Source: an uncultured Rhodopila sp. (lineage in GTDB: Bacteria; Pseudomonadota; Alphaproteobacteria; Acetobacterales; Acetobacteraceae). Taken from it: DNA of 64,000 bases. Made by a program: the position numbers and the translations under genes. The stretch is from positions 28,973 to 92,972 of the forward strand of contig CAIZFE010000089.1 of the NCBI GenBank assembly GCA_903932145.1, written 5' to 3'. Shown piece after piece: positions 26,702 through 35,967 of the stretch. Every line of letters begins with the position of its first letter. The first letter of the stretch is position 1. Under the pieces are notes generated by a model. The model saw only the letters and a list, made by a program, of their open reading frames with translations. It made no database searches and was not told where the DNA came from.

Positions 26702-28075
26702 CTAATCGGCACGCCCCCCTCCCCCCGCCCCAAGGTTCCGCCGCAACCGCGCAATAGCAGCGGGCAACCCGCGCACCTTCAGCACCCGCCCCGTCTCGTC
26801 ATAATCCTCGGACAAAACCCGAGCGCTTTCGTACACCTCGCCGATCAGGCTTTGCTTGGCATAGGGTAGCACCAGCACATCCTCCACCATCGCCGCTTCG
26901 AAGAACGCAATGATCGTCTCGCGCAGCGCGCTGACATCCTCCGGCGCGTGGGCAGACAGCATGATCGCGTCCGGGTGCTTCTCCAGCAGCGCGGCGCGTT
27001 CGGCCGCATCCACCCGGTCCATCTTGTTCAGCACCAGCCGCGACGGCACCACATCCGCCCCGATCTCCCGCAACACGCTACGGCTGACCTCCAATTGCGC
27101 CTCATAGGTCGGGTCCGACGCATCGACCACGAACAACAGCAGCGACGCCTCCAGCGCCTCCGCCAGCGTCGATCGGAAAGACGCCACCAGGTCGTGAGGC
27201 AGTTGCTTGATGAACCCGACCGTGTCGGACACGAGGATGCGCGGCTTTGTTTCCGGCTGCAGCGCTCGGATGGTGGTGTCGAGCGTGGCGAACAGCTTGT
27301 CCTCCACCAGCACCTGGCTACCCGTCAGCGCCCGCATCAACGACGACTTGCCCGCGTTGGTGTAGCCCACCAGCGCCACCCGCAACTGGTCGCGCCGGCC
27401 GGACCGCCGCTGGTCGCTGTCGCGCTGCACCGCTTCCAATTGGTCCTTCAGCTCCGACAGCCGGTCGCGGATCTTGCGGCGATCGAGCGACAGGGCGCTT
27501 TCGCCGGCGCCGCGTCCCTGTTGCCGGTCACCGCCACCGGCCGAGGACTCCCGCATGCGCGGCGCCACGTATTTCAGGCGCGCCATCTCCACCTGCAGCT
27601 TCGCCTCGCGGGTGTTGGCGTGGCGGTGGAAGATTTCGACGATGACGCCGGTGCGGTCCAACACCTGCGTGCCGGTGGCGCGCTCCAGGTTGCGGATCTG
27701 GCTGGGCGAGAGTTCGTGGTCAACGATGACGAACTCGGGCTTGCGGCTCACCTCCGGTTCGGGGGTGAGCAGGTTGGCCGGTTCGGGAACGCCGTCGAAG
27801 CGTTGCCGGGCCTTGGACTTCGACGACGCGGCCATCGAGCCGACGACGCCGGTGCCGCCGGTCAGCGCGGCCAGCTCCGCCAGCTTGCCGCTGCCCAGCA
27901 GCATCGCGGCGCCGGTGCCCTCGCGCTTTTGCGACAGCGTGCCGATGACCTCATAACCGAGTGTTTTGACCAGCCGCCCCAGTTCCTCAAGGCTGGCTTC
28001 GAGCGCGACGTCATCGACGTCCGGCGTCTGGATGCCAACAAGGACGGCGAGCGGAATCGGGGGTTTGGTTTCCAT
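26702..28075 (-). CDS. hflX: GTPase HflX
   Basis: A 457-residue ribosome-associated GTPase that splits stalled ribosomes in other bacteria. The HflX N-terminal domain (about residues 1-190) includes DHELSPSQIRNLE and DRTGVIVEIFHRHANTREAK, then a coiled segment with RKIRDRLSELKDQL. The G domain has G1 GYTNAGKSS, G2 FATLDTT, G3 DTVGFIKQLPH and G4 NKMD. A short C-terminal extension ends in a basic Gly-rich tail. It is often found after hfq, but here the neighbours are unrelated. The gene looks intact. Confidence 0.93.
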   Translation of the reverse strand: METKPPIPLAVLVGIQTPDVDDVALEASLEELGRLVKTLGYEVIGTLSQKREGTGAAMLLGSGKLAELAALTGGTGVVGSMAASSKSKARQRFDGVPEPANLLTPEPEVSRKPEFVIVDHELSPSQIRNLERATGTQVLDRTGVIVEIFHRHANTREAKLQVEMARLKYVAPRMRESSAGGGDRQQGRGAGESALSLDRRKIRDRLSELKDQLEAVQRDSDQRRSGRRDQLRVALVGYTNAGKSSLMRALTGSQVLVEDKLFATLDTTIRALQPETKPRILVSDTVGFIKQLPHDLVASFRSTLAEALEASLLLFVVDASDPTYEAQLEVSRSVLREIGADVVPSRLVLNKMDRVDAAERAALLEKHPDAIMLSAHAPEDVSALRETIIAFFEAAMVEDVLVLPYAKQSLIGEVYESARVLSEDYDETGRVLKVRGLPAAIARLRRNLGAGGGGRAD

Positions 28076-28175
28076 GGGCGGTCACGTAGCACGATTGGCG
28101 GGGAGGCGCGCGGTCGAACCCGGCGGCGAACGAGCACGCCCGCGCTCGCCGTTGGTTCAATCTAATTCGACGCCC

Positions 28176-28754
28176 TCAATGGGCCGTCCCGTCACCGTGA
28201 AGACCAGCAGATGAGCAGCCACGCAGAACGCCGTCTTGCGCTAAACGGGCAAACAGGGTGTCAGAGATTGCCGTTGCCAAGCCGCCGGAGTCTCCTCTCG
28301 GCATAAACGCCCAATGCCTGATCCCAAAAGATGCTTTCCAAAGTTCCAGTTTTCTCGACCGGTCCGTAAGCGTGGCGATGTAGCCGTAGCTCGGAGAAAA
28401 CTTATAGGATCGGGACGCGTCATCGAACACGGCATTGGGCACGACGGAGAGTTCCATACCGCTCATCGCGGCGTGTCTGGGGCCGACTGGTTGATTATCG
28501 AGCCTTTCATAGACAAAATCGGCTGTGATTCCGCACCGCGCGGCGGCATTGCGAAAAGCCGCGGCGATCATTTGCGGAAAATTCGCATCGTTTCCGTTGT
28601 CGGAGGCGGCGGAAACCACGATCATCCGGTCAAATGGCGGTATGGGGTCAGTTCCGATACGGCTGTCTATCCGCGACAGGCCGGTGCCGCAACCGGCGAG
28701 CGCACCACCAAGCAGGGCGGCGCTGGCGATCCGACCCAATAATGAAGTGGTCAT
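28176..28754 (-). CDS. Putative lipoprotein, paired copy B
   Basis: A 192-residue exported lipoprotein: after ATG 28754 comes a hydrophobic leader with lipobox LAGC near residue 22. The mature part has the segment MIAAAFRNAAARCGITADF, clearly similar to FRAGMRDGLARCGIASADF in the neighbouring upstream gene, so the two are old duplicates. A later KLELWKASFGIRHW also has a counterpart there. It overlaps the upstream gene by ATGA and is presumably co-transcribed and second in the operon. The function is unknown. Confidence 0.7.
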   Translation of the reverse strand: MTTSLLGRIASAALLGGALAGCGTGLSRIDSRIGTDPIPPFDRMIVVSAASDNGNDANFPQMIAAAFRNAAARCGITADFVYERLDNQPVGPRHAAMSGMELSVVPNAVFDDASRSYKFSPSYGYIATLTDRSRKLELWKASFGIRHWAFMPRGDSGGLATAISDTLFARLAQDGVLRGCSSAGLHGDGTAH

Positions 28755-29344
28755 CGGGATGATGCTCCCGCTGCCACAGGAAGGCCTGCCTCGGCTGAAT
28801 GCGGGCCAGCACAGGCCGGCAACATGCGGTCCGCGGTCATTTGCTTGATGACCTTTTCCGCCATTTCGGTACCGCGACCTCCACGGTCCACGAGCCCCCC
28901 AATATCCACGGTATTGATTCGCGCACTCCACACTTCGTTCTTGGCATCACGCAGTGGGTCCCACGCGCCAATCCAGTAGGTTAACCCCTCCGCGGTCTGG
29001 AGGAACCGGATATTGCGCGTTTCGATGCGTACGAGCAGATCGGGATGGAAAGCAGCGACCTCGTCCTTGAAACGGCTCTGGCGGTTCAACTCCAGCGCGC
29101 TTGTCTTGAAGTCAGCGCTGGCAATGCCGCACCGCGCAAGTCCGTCTCGCATACCGGCGCGGAACGCGACGGAGATGTTTGTGCCTGCGAAAGGGTCGAT
29201 GGAGTCAATCAGGAAGATGCGGCGCGGGTCGCTGAAATAACCCGGCTTCGCCACGATCGTCCCTATCTGGGCGTCGCAACCGACCAAGGTCAGCGCCATC
29301 AGCACCAGGAGCCGCGACTGAGAATACTGCAAATTTGGCTCCAA
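28751..29344 (-). CDS. Putative lipoprotein, paired copy A
   Basis: A 197-residue protein with a short leader and lipobox LTLVGC near residue 23. The mature domain starts with a DPRRIFLIDSIDPFAG segment and includes ARCGIASADFKTS and VRIETRNIRF. It shares this core with the downstream gene, which starts inside its stop codon region (four-base overlap). No domain is recognised. It may be a periplasmic or inner-leaflet envelope component. Upstream, 29345-29638 has no convincing gene. Confidence 0.7.
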   Translation of the reverse strand: MEPNLQYSQSRLLVLMALTLVGCDAQIGTIVAKPGYFSDPRRIFLIDSIDPFAGTNISVAFRAGMRDGLARCGIASADFKTSALELNRQSRFKDEVAAFHPDLLVRIETRNIRFLQTAEGLTYWIGAWDPLRDAKNEVWSARINTVDIGGLVDRGGRGTEMAEKVIKQMTADRMLPACAGPHSAEAGLPVAAGASSR

Positions 29345-29638
29345 TTCGTCAAACGATAGCGCAACGACAGCCGGCGAATGCCCGTTAGGCGGGACTTCGT
29401 CAACTGCTAAGTCGCTGGAACCAAACGGGGCAAACGGTCTGGCGGATCAGCTCATCCACGCCGGCCGACAAAGTGATGACTCGGAAAATCCGCAAAAACG
29501 AAAAGTGGATGCGCACCGGGGTGGCGCCGACATTCGACAACGAGTATCGGGCCTAACGACTATCGCCTGCGAAGCTGGCGCGGCGGGAACAGCCGATCAG
29601 TTCCGGCCGCTCCTCATTACCGAACCCGGGAATGCCTG

Positions 29639-30415
29639 TTATCCCTTGCGGTTCCAGCCCTCAACCCACCACTGAACCGGTTCCTGGTCGGATTTATCGG
29701 CAGCGATCCTGACGCTTCTTTCTTTTGCCTTCGGTGCAACGCGGACAGCCTCTGGCGGCTTCTCCGGCGGCCGGACCTGCACCTGGACCGGTTGCTCAAC
29801 GACGACTTTCCGCGGCCTGCCGACCGGCCTGCGCATGGGCGGGAGAGCCATCTCAGTCGTCTCCGTCCGATCAGGCAGTGCGGCCGCCTTCTGAACGGCA
29901 ATCGCCTCGCGCATGGCATCGACAGCCTTCTGGCGGGCGAGGCGCTCGATCTCCAGGTCGGCGTTGGCCGCTTCGAGATCCCGGGTCGCGGCATCCAACT
30001 GGGCCTGAAGATGGATCACAGTAGCCCGCGCATCGCGAAGCGCTCGGTCGCCACGCTCACGGGCGACCTTCTCCTCCGTCAGTGCGGCGCGGGTACCAAT
30101 CAGATCGCGTTCCGCGACAATTTTCAGCGCCGTCGCCAACCGAGCGGCCTCCACCGCGGCGCCCCTCTCCTGGCGGGCATGGTGCTGCTTGGTCCGCAGG
30201 TCCTCGATGGTCGCCTCAGCGTGGGCGAGTTGCCGTTCGACGTATTCGCGGGCGGCGGCCTGCGACCGTATGGCCTGACGCGCGCTTTTCGACGGATCGC
30301 TGGCCGGCAACGGACCTGAGCCGGTTTTAGCGGTTCCGAGTCCAAGGCTGCGGCGCATTTTGGATTCGTCGTCGGTGGTCTGAGGGGAATTCGGATCGAG
30401 TCTGTCAAATGCCAC
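29639..30415 (-). CDS. Coiled-coil protein with an AT-hook
   Basis: A 258-residue protein made of a long charged helix at about residues 45-175 (heptad-rich: AAREYVERQLAHAEATIEDL; LQAQLDAATRDLEAANADLE), followed by an AT-hook-like PVGRPRKVV near residue 200, a Pro/Val-rich linker and the ending EPVQWWVEGWNRKG. Helical rod plus GRPRK core suggests minor-groove DNA binding and perhaps nucleoid organisation; this is inference. The WW-containing tail recurs, in my memory, in Acetobacteraceae hypotheticals. It stands alone, with 198 bp of gene-free DNA on its 5' side. Confidence 0.7.
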   Translation of the reverse strand: MAFDRLDPNSPQTTDDESKMRRSLGLGTAKTGSGPLPASDPSKSARQAIRSQAAAREYVERQLAHAEATIEDLRTKQHHARQERGAAVEAARLATALKIVAERDLIGTRAALTEEKVARERGDRALRDARATVIHLQAQLDAATRDLEAANADLEIERLARQKAVDAMREAIAVQKAAALPDRTETTEMALPPMRRPVGRPRKVVVEQPVQVQVRPPEKPPEAVRVAPKAKERSVRIAADKSDQEPVQWWVEGWNRKG

Positions 30416-30613
30416 GGCAGGTCTGCTTCCTCGGGTGGAATATGCTTGTATGCGATTGCTATGCGGAGATCAAATTAATAACATTCGTCGCCAAGGTTGG
30501 CTCTGGTACCCGGCGGTGGCACGTCCCCCGGGACGGCAATAAGCCCGGTCAGAAATGATGGGGCTTTACCATATCTGGTGTGCGGATGTGCTGGCTGCTT
30601 CCTCCAATGCCGG

Positions 30614-32482
30614 CTACCCCGAAGTGATCTCAAAAACGTAAGGTTCCATCGACCCTTGTGCGGCGGCGCGGAGGTCGTGCCACTTTTGCGGCCCACCGTA
30701 ATACGCCAGACTTCCCGGCTCGGCCCGCCCGTCGCCGTTGTAATACGACAGGCAATCCCGCAGCGGCCGGGTCCTGATGTCGGCCTCGCGGCAGTGCGCC
30801 GCATAGGCGATTTCTGCCTCCTGGCGGATGTCCACGGTGAGGGCGCAGCGTTTGCGCATCGTTTGCAGCATCCAGACGACATAGTCGGTATGGGCCTCGA
30901 TCCCGCGTGTGAAATTGAACTGGCCACCGCCGCCCTGCGGACCTGACATAATAAACAGGTTGGGAAATCCATGACTGTGCAGACCGAGGAAGGTCTTCAC
31001 CCCCTCCGACTCCCATTTTTGCCGCAACGTTTGGCCGCCGCGTCCGGTGACCATGTTGAAGGTCGCTGTCGCCATCCATTGGAAACCGGTCGCATAGATC
31101 AAAACGTCCAGCGGATACTCCACACCGTCATGCACCACGCCGCGGGGATTGATTGCGGTGACGCCCAGCGGGGCGGTATCGACCAATGTCACATGCGGCA
31201 GGTTGAAGGCCGGCAGGAACTCATCGTGGAAGGTCGGCCGCTTGCAGCCATAGGGGTAATATGGCTTCAGCGCCGCGGCGGTCTTTGGATCCGTGACGAT
31301 CGCATCGATCCTGGCCCTGATTTGCTCCATAATGCGAAAATTGGTGTTGAGCTGCTTTTCGGTCAGTTCTTCCAGCGACAGTTCTCGTTCGTATTGCTTG
31401 CGCTCCTTGAAATCACCGATTTTACCGGACAGATAATCATCGTTGCCTTTCAGCGCCGTGCGTCCGGACGAAATCCTGGCCAGCCGCTCCCGCCGAGCCT
31501 TTGCCCAGCCGGGTTGTGTCGACCAGGTTTCGATCTCTTCCGGCGTCGTCGCACGCTGATCGCGCACGTCGATGGTCGAGGGAGTCCGCTGGAAAACATA
31601 CAATTCCTTCACCACCTTGGCGATTTCCGGAATCACCTGCACGGCGGTCGCGCCGGTCCCGATGATGCCGACGCGCTTACTCGCCAGATCGACCGTGTAG
31701 TCCCAGCGGGAGGTGTGGAACGCGGTGCCGGCGAATGTCTCCATACCGTCGATGCGGGCCAGTTTCGGGGTGGTCAGGATACCGTTCGCCAACACCACGG
31801 TGCGGGCGCGCATCTTGTCGCCGCGATCGGTGAAGACTGTCCAACAGGCGGCGGCTTCATCCCATACTGTTTGCTCTACCGTCGTGTGGAACAGACAGCG
31901 GTCGTAGAAACCGGATGTCTCCGCCATGCTTTGACAGTATTCCAGAATCTCGAAGCCCGAGGCGAATTTCATTGTCGGAAAGTAACCCATTTCCTCCAGC
32001 AGCGGTAGATAGCTGTACGATTCGACGTCGCAGGCGATGCCGGGATAGCGGTTCCAATACCAGGTGCCGCCGACGTCGCCGCCTTTCTCGCAGAAACGCA
32101 CGTCGCGGAATCCCGCCTCGCGCAGCTTGTACCAGAGCACCAGCGCGGCGAACCCGGCACCGATGACCAGGATGTCGCAGATATCGGTCAGGGGGTCGCG
32201 ATCGACGGGCGGTGCTGAATAGACATCCTGCAGGTATTTGGCGAATTCGCCTTCCATCGCGATGTAGTCCGCCGCCCCCCGTCTCGCTTCCTTGAACGCG
32301 CGGTATTTGGCCTGTTCCTCGGCGTTGAACGAGGCCCCGGGCGGCGCGGGCGGCAGTGTCGTCAGCGCTGCGTCCGCGATGGCCGAGTAGCCCTTGCCGG
32401 CAATCTTCTCCGTCGCCTTCGCGGCGCGCGTATGAAAGATTTTGAGGCCCGTGGCCGCATCGGTTGTGATTGGCGCCTTCAT
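30614..32482 (-). CDS. Baeyer-Villiger-type flavin monooxygenase
   Basis: A 622-residue FAD/NADPH monooxygenase. An N-terminal extension of about 95 residues precedes the FAD Rossmann motif (VIGAGFAAL); then come DVGGTWYWNRYPG, the BVMO fingerprint FxGxxxHxxxW (FAGTAFHTSRW) and the NADP motif GIIGTGATAVQV. These enzymes insert oxygen next to ketones or oxidise soft heteroatoms. ATG 32482 is preferred because the upstream 22 residues are not family-like. The long N-extension is seen in some cyclohexanone/phenylacetone-type relatives. The natural substrate is unknown, and the divergent neighbour is glucokinase. Confidence 0.88.
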   Translation of the reverse strand: MKAPITTDAATGLKIFHTRAAKATEKIAGKGYSAIADAALTTLPPAPPGASFNAEEQAKYRAFKEARRGAADYIAMEGEFAKYLQDVYSAPPVDRDPLTDICDILVIGAGFAALVLWYKLREAGFRDVRFCEKGGDVGGTWYWNRYPGIACDVESYSYLPLLEEMGYFPTMKFASGFEILEYCQSMAETSGFYDRCLFHTTVEQTVWDEAAACWTVFTDRGDKMRARTVVLANGILTTPKLARIDGMETFAGTAFHTSRWDYTVDLASKRVGIIGTGATAVQVIPEIAKVVKELYVFQRTPSTIDVRDQRATTPEEIETWSTQPGWAKARRERLARISSGRTALKGNDDYLSGKIGDFKERKQYERELSLEELTEKQLNTNFRIMEQIRARIDAIVTDPKTAAALKPYYPYGCKRPTFHDEFLPAFNLPHVTLVDTAPLGVTAINPRGVVHDGVEYPLDVLIYATGFQWMATATFNMVTGRGGQTLRQKWESEGVKTFLGLHSHGFPNLFIMSGPQGGGGQFNFTRGIEAHTDYVVWMLQTMRKRCALTVDIRQEAEIAYAAHCREADIRTRPLRDCLSYYNGDGRAEPGSLAYYGGPQKWHDLRAAAQGSMEPYVFEITSG

Positions 32483-32668
32483 GTCTGATCCGCTCTTATG
32501 GTCGGGTTGGGGCGGCTGTCGCCCATCGGCGATCTGCCCGGCCGCCATGCGCCACGATAGTCACAGATTATGTGCCCGGGCAACCACCGCACGTTGATGG
32601 GCATGGACAAGCGGTTCAGAGCCGAACACAATCCTCGGCAGGGCAACCGACTGTCGGAAGGACCTCGC

Positions 32669-33661
32669 ATGCTGATCGCCGGTGATATTGGCGGCACCAA
32701 GACCTTGCTGGCGCTCTACGCCCCGGAAACCGGCGCGCGCAAACCCATTGTCCAAACGGAATTCCACAGCGCGGATTACAACAGCCTGGACACGATGGTC
32801 CGGGCTTTTATCACGCAAAACAAACATCCGGTGCAAATCGCGTGCTTTGACGTGGCCGGGCCGGTGATCGGCGGCCGGGCGCACCTGACAAACCTCCCCT
32901 GGGTGCTTGACGAACGCGCCATGCAAACCGCGCTCGGATTGAAACGGGTGACTTTATTGAATGACCTAAAAGCGATGGCCTACGCGGTACCGCATTTGCT
33001 GCCGGATGACGTTCAAACGATCAACGAAGGGCGCACCGAACCGCAGGGTCCCATGGCGTTGGTCGCACCGGGAACCGGGTTGGGCGAAGCGTTCCTGATT
33101 TGGAACGGAGCCGCCTATATCGCGTGCTCTTCCGAAGGCGGCCACGCCGATTTCGGCCCCGCCGACGAAACCCAGGCGGCACTGTGGCGCCATGTGGCCG
33201 ACCGCTATGGCCATGTGGCGCGGGAGCGGGTTTGTTCCGGCAGCGGACTACCGAATATCTATGATTTTCTGCGCGATAGCGGACGCGAACCGGAGCCCGC
33301 TGCCTTCGCGGCGTCATTGGCCGGAGTTTCGGATCGAACACCGGCGATCGTCCAGGCGGCATTACAGGACCCTTCCAACACCATATGCACGGCAACGCTG
33401 GACCTGTTCGTGTCCATCCTCGGAGCGGAGGCGGCCAATCTGGCTTTGACAGTCATGTCCACCGGTGGGCTTTACCTGGGCGGCGGCATTCCACCGCGCA
33501 TCATTGCGCATTTGCAGGATGGCCGATTTATGCGGGCCTTCATCAATAAAGGCCGCTTCGCCGATTTTCTGAACAAAGTACCCGTGAAAGTCATCACAAC
33601 ACAGGCTGCTCTTCTGGGCGCCGCTCTCTACGGTCTGGATCAAATCGACCGGTCGGCGTGA
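32669..33661 (+). CDS. glk: Glucokinase
   Basis: A 330-residue hexokinase-superfamily enzyme of the bacterial Glk type, phosphorylating glucose with ATP. The phosphate-1 motif GDIGGTKT is at residues 5-12, FDVAGPV and LLNDLKAMAYA in the substrate region, APGTGLGEAF as phosphate-2, and SSEGGHADFGP carries the sugar-contact Glu and His. Starting at ATG 32669 gives the motif its usual position and has GGAAGGA upstream. The length matches the family. It is monocistronic; 555 bp without a clear gene follow. Confidence 0.9.
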   Translation: MLIAGDIGGTKTLLALYAPETGARKPIVQTEFHSADYNSLDTMVRAFITQNKHPVQIACFDVAGPVIGGRAHLTNLPWVLDERAMQTALGLKRVTLLNDLKAMAYAVPHLLPDDVQTINEGRTEPQGPMALVAPGTGLGEAFLIWNGAAYIACSSEGGHADFGPADETQAALWRHVADRYGHVARERVCSGSGLPNIYDFLRDSGREPEPAAFAASLAGVSDRTPAIVQAALQDPSNTICTATLDLFVSILGAEAANLALTVMSTGGLYLGGGIPPRIIAHLQDGRFMRAFINKGRFADFLNKVPVKVITTQAALLGAALYGLDQIDRSA

Positions 33662-34216
33662 TTGGGGTCCAGGCGTTGTCGCTACGGCCACGGTGAAAGG
33701 GCAGCCGAGCATGCACGAGGTGCGGGTCATAGAAACCGCCATGCGGCGGATTGGTACGGCCCTGGTAACGGTTCGGCTTGCCTTTTCGGCTCCTTGATGA
33801 ACCGGCCTGTTCACCACCACCGCGCATCGGCCGGTATGGGCTTCGGAACAGACGGTGTTGGGGTTGTGCTAAACGTGATCGCCATTGGTTGGACAAAGAC
33901 GCCACCGGCGGCTTCGACGGGGGTCTGCTGGTCATCGCCTGCGGCTGCCCGGGTGCCCCCATCGCCATTCTGAGTACATTCAACGACGCCGATCTGGGGT
34001 ACACACGAGAACAGATGGCCGAATCGCCCGTTGTCAGCGAGCTTGTCTGATCCAACCGATCAAGGTCTCCAATAAGGTCGAGCCTGCCTTGAATAACGCG
34101 ATTTCGGCGAACATTATCTCAATTGTGAACGGGTCTTCAAACCGGAATCGCCATTTCGACTTGCCGTCACACCTCGTGTTGCCGACACTTCCTGCATACA
34201 ATGGAAGGATATTGTT
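33662..34216. other. Gene-poor 555-bp stretch
   Basis: No convincing gene. A plus frame ending at 34050 contains GGFDGGLLVIACGCPGAPIAIL and LGYTREQMAESP, which is protein-like but matches nothing I know and lacks a clear start. It could be a decayed fragment. No IS end, tRNA or repeat is visible. AAGGAT before 34217 belongs to the next gene. Confidence 0.4.
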
Positions 34217-34630
34217 ATGCAGTCGGCATTATTGACTATTTTACTTGGAGCCAGTTTGTTCCTGGCTCCCGCGAGTTATGCCCAAACCACCGCCGTCACC
34301 GCCACATGCAAGGATGGCACGACGTTCTCCGGTGCCACTCGTGCGGGGGCTTGCAGCGGGCATCAAGGGGTCGCGAGTTGGGGGACAACCGCGGCAGCCA
34401 GTCCGAACACCGCCACCGCTCCGGTGACGACCGCCCCGGGCAAGACCACCGCGACGGCTCCCGCCAAGATCGGAGGACCCGGTCAGGTCTGGGTCAATAC
34501 CGCTTCGAAAGTGTATCATTGCCCCGGAGACCGATACTACGGCAAAACCAAAGCCGGGGAATATATGACCCAGGCTGCGGCGCAGGCGGCCGGCAACCAC
34601 CCGAGTGGTGGCAAGGCCTGCCCAACCTGA
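34217..34630 (+). CDS. Exported DUF3761-like protein
   Basis: A 137-residue secreted protein. A signal peptide ends near residue 22 (LAPASYAQ). The mature part has ATCKDGTTFSGATRAGACSGH, the Cys-containing motif of DUF3761, a Thr/Ala/Pro linker, and a second motif GQVWVNTASKVYHCPGDRYYG with EYMTQAAAQAAG, a short domain seen in other small exported proteins. Four mature-region Cys (two per motif) could form disulfides. The function is not established. AAGGAT lies 8 bases before ATG 34217. Its stop is 6 bp from the stop of the convergent XRE gene. Confidence 0.8.
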   Translation: MQSALLTILLGASLFLAPASYAQTTAVTATCKDGTTFSGATRAGACSGHQGVASWGTTAAASPNTATAPVTTAPGKTTATAPAKIGGPGQVWVNTASKVYHCPGDRYYGKTKAGEYMTQAAAQAAGNHPSGGKACPT

Positions 34631-34635
34631 ACTGA

Positions 34636-34929
34636 TCAGCCGGCGGTTCGGCTGACCTCTATCCGCACCGTCAGGCCGGCCCGTTTCGCCAGCCCGATCA
34701 GGGCGTCCAGGCTGAAACGGTCGGCGCGGCCGCGGATCAGGTTGCTAAGTCGCGGTTGGGTCAGACCAAGAACCGAGGCCGCCTGGACTTGCCGCAGGCC
34801 CCAACTCTGCACGGTCTCACCGATCAGGTTAATCAAGCGCGACCGCAGAGCCGTGTTGTCGGTGTCCTCGGGATGCGCTTCAAGCGCATTCCACTGTGGG
34901 CCTGAGACGTGCAAGGGTTGATCGGCCAT
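34636..34929 (-). CDS. XRE-family regulator, antitoxin-like
   Basis: A 97-residue helix-turn-helix protein. The Cro/C1-type helices are at about residues 40-85 (LRQVQAASVLGLTQPRLSNLIRGRADRFSLDAL), with IGETVQSWG just before. This layout fits HTH_37-type antitoxins that pair with RelE/HigB toxins. ATG 34929 has GAAGGAAAAGG upstream. No toxin gene is adjacent, so it is an orphan antitoxin or a plain regulator. It ends 6 bp from the convergent DUF3761 gene. Confidence 0.75.
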   Translation of the reverse strand: MADQPLHVSGPQWNALEAHPEDTDNTALRSRLINLIGETVQSWGLRQVQAASVLGLTQPRLSNLIRGRADRFSLDALIGLAKRAGLTVRIEVSRTAG

Positions 34930-35051
34930 CCGGCCTTTTCCTTCTGTCGGTTGGGCCGCGATTATTGTCGCCGGACAGAACGCCGGCGGACAAAGGTCTC
35001 GCGTTGAAATCTGGCTGACATCACGGATCGGTCCGGCACCGGTACAACTGT

Positions 35052-35810
35052 TCATTGAAACGAAGCCGGCCGGCCGCCGCGGCGCATGCGTCCGGCGATC
35101 AAGCCGACGAACCCGGCCGCAAGGATGGACATCGAAGCAGGCTCCGGCACCGCGTTCGACCGCGACGAGGTCATGCCGAGCATGTTAACTGTATAAAGAT
35201 CGGCGGTGGGCACCGCGGACCAGTTCTCCAGTAAGGTGATCCCGTCATAGCCGCCGATGTCAAACTGATCGACGGCGATGGCGTATAGCCCTGCCTTGGT
35301 GAACGTCACTGAAGCGGCGGTGCCAGACCAGGACTGCGGGCCGTCCATTTCGGTGATCAGCGTCTTGCCGATCGTCAGGGACGCGCCGTCGTCGGAGTAT
35401 AGATCGAAAGCATAGGTCCCGGCGGTCGGGATCAGCAATGCGCCGGTAAAGGAGGAGTAGGACCGGTTCATGATCGTGTTGCCCACAAGCCCGGTTCCGT
35501 TGGCCCGTGCGAAGCCCGCGACCGGCGATCCGTCCTTCATCGTTGCGCCGCAGGTTGGGAAGCAAATGGTTTTGGCGGTGAATGTCACGGCCGGCCCGGC
35601 TTCGGACGCAGCCATTTGCGCCGCCAGTTCCACCGTGGCGGTGTAGGTGGGCAAATCATAGTAGGCGGCGGCCAGACCGGTCCCGGCCGAGGCGGGAACA
35701 CCGCTGAGCAGCGCGCTGGCGGGCACCGTGATGGTCAGAACCGGGGTCGCATGCGCAATGCCGGCGGTGAGCAGGGCAGCCAGGGCGAAAGCATAACGGG
35801 CGGCGAACAT
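35052..35810 (-). CDS. PA14-like domain PEP-CTERM protein
   Basis: A 252-residue exported protein. The signal peptide ends at AHA|TP near residue 22. A PA14-like domain spans about residues 45-215 (AAAYYDLP; GTYAFDLYSDDGASLTI; GLYAIAVDQFDIGGYDGI), a fold that usually binds carbohydrate. The C-terminus carries the sorting signal VPEPAS, a hydrophobic helix and RMRR, for processing by an exosortase. No exosortase is encoded in this window. ATG 35810 has AGGAG 6 bases upstream. It diverges from the aminotransferase gene. Confidence 0.85.
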   Translation of the reverse strand: MFAARYAFALAALLTAGIAHATPVLTITVPASALLSGVPASAGTGLAAAYYDLPTYTATVELAAQMAASEAGPAVTFTAKTICFPTCGATMKDGSPVAGFARANGTGLVGNTIMNRSYSSFTGALLIPTAGTYAFDLYSDDGASLTIGKTLITEMDGPQSWSGTAASVTFTKAGLYAIAVDQFDIGGYDGITLLENWSAVPTADLYTVNMLGMTSSRSNAVPEPASMSILAAGFVGLIAGRMRRGGRPASFQ

Positions 35811-35967
35811 CGGGGTCTCCTGTGGTTGCAGGGGACACAGCAGCATCCGTGCCAGCCGAATTCTCGATTTGCGACGCAAATGGCGATGCCGGGACGATGA
35901 AACCGCGTGTTTCGCCATGGTTTCCGTGCTTAACCTCACGCGCGTTCCGCTTGCGAAAGACCCACCA

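Noticed and set aside
33778..34050. A 90-codon plus frame after glk
   Set aside because: Part looks protein-like, but the first half is Arg/Pro-rich and there is no start signal or recognisable domain; described only as a gene-poor stretch.
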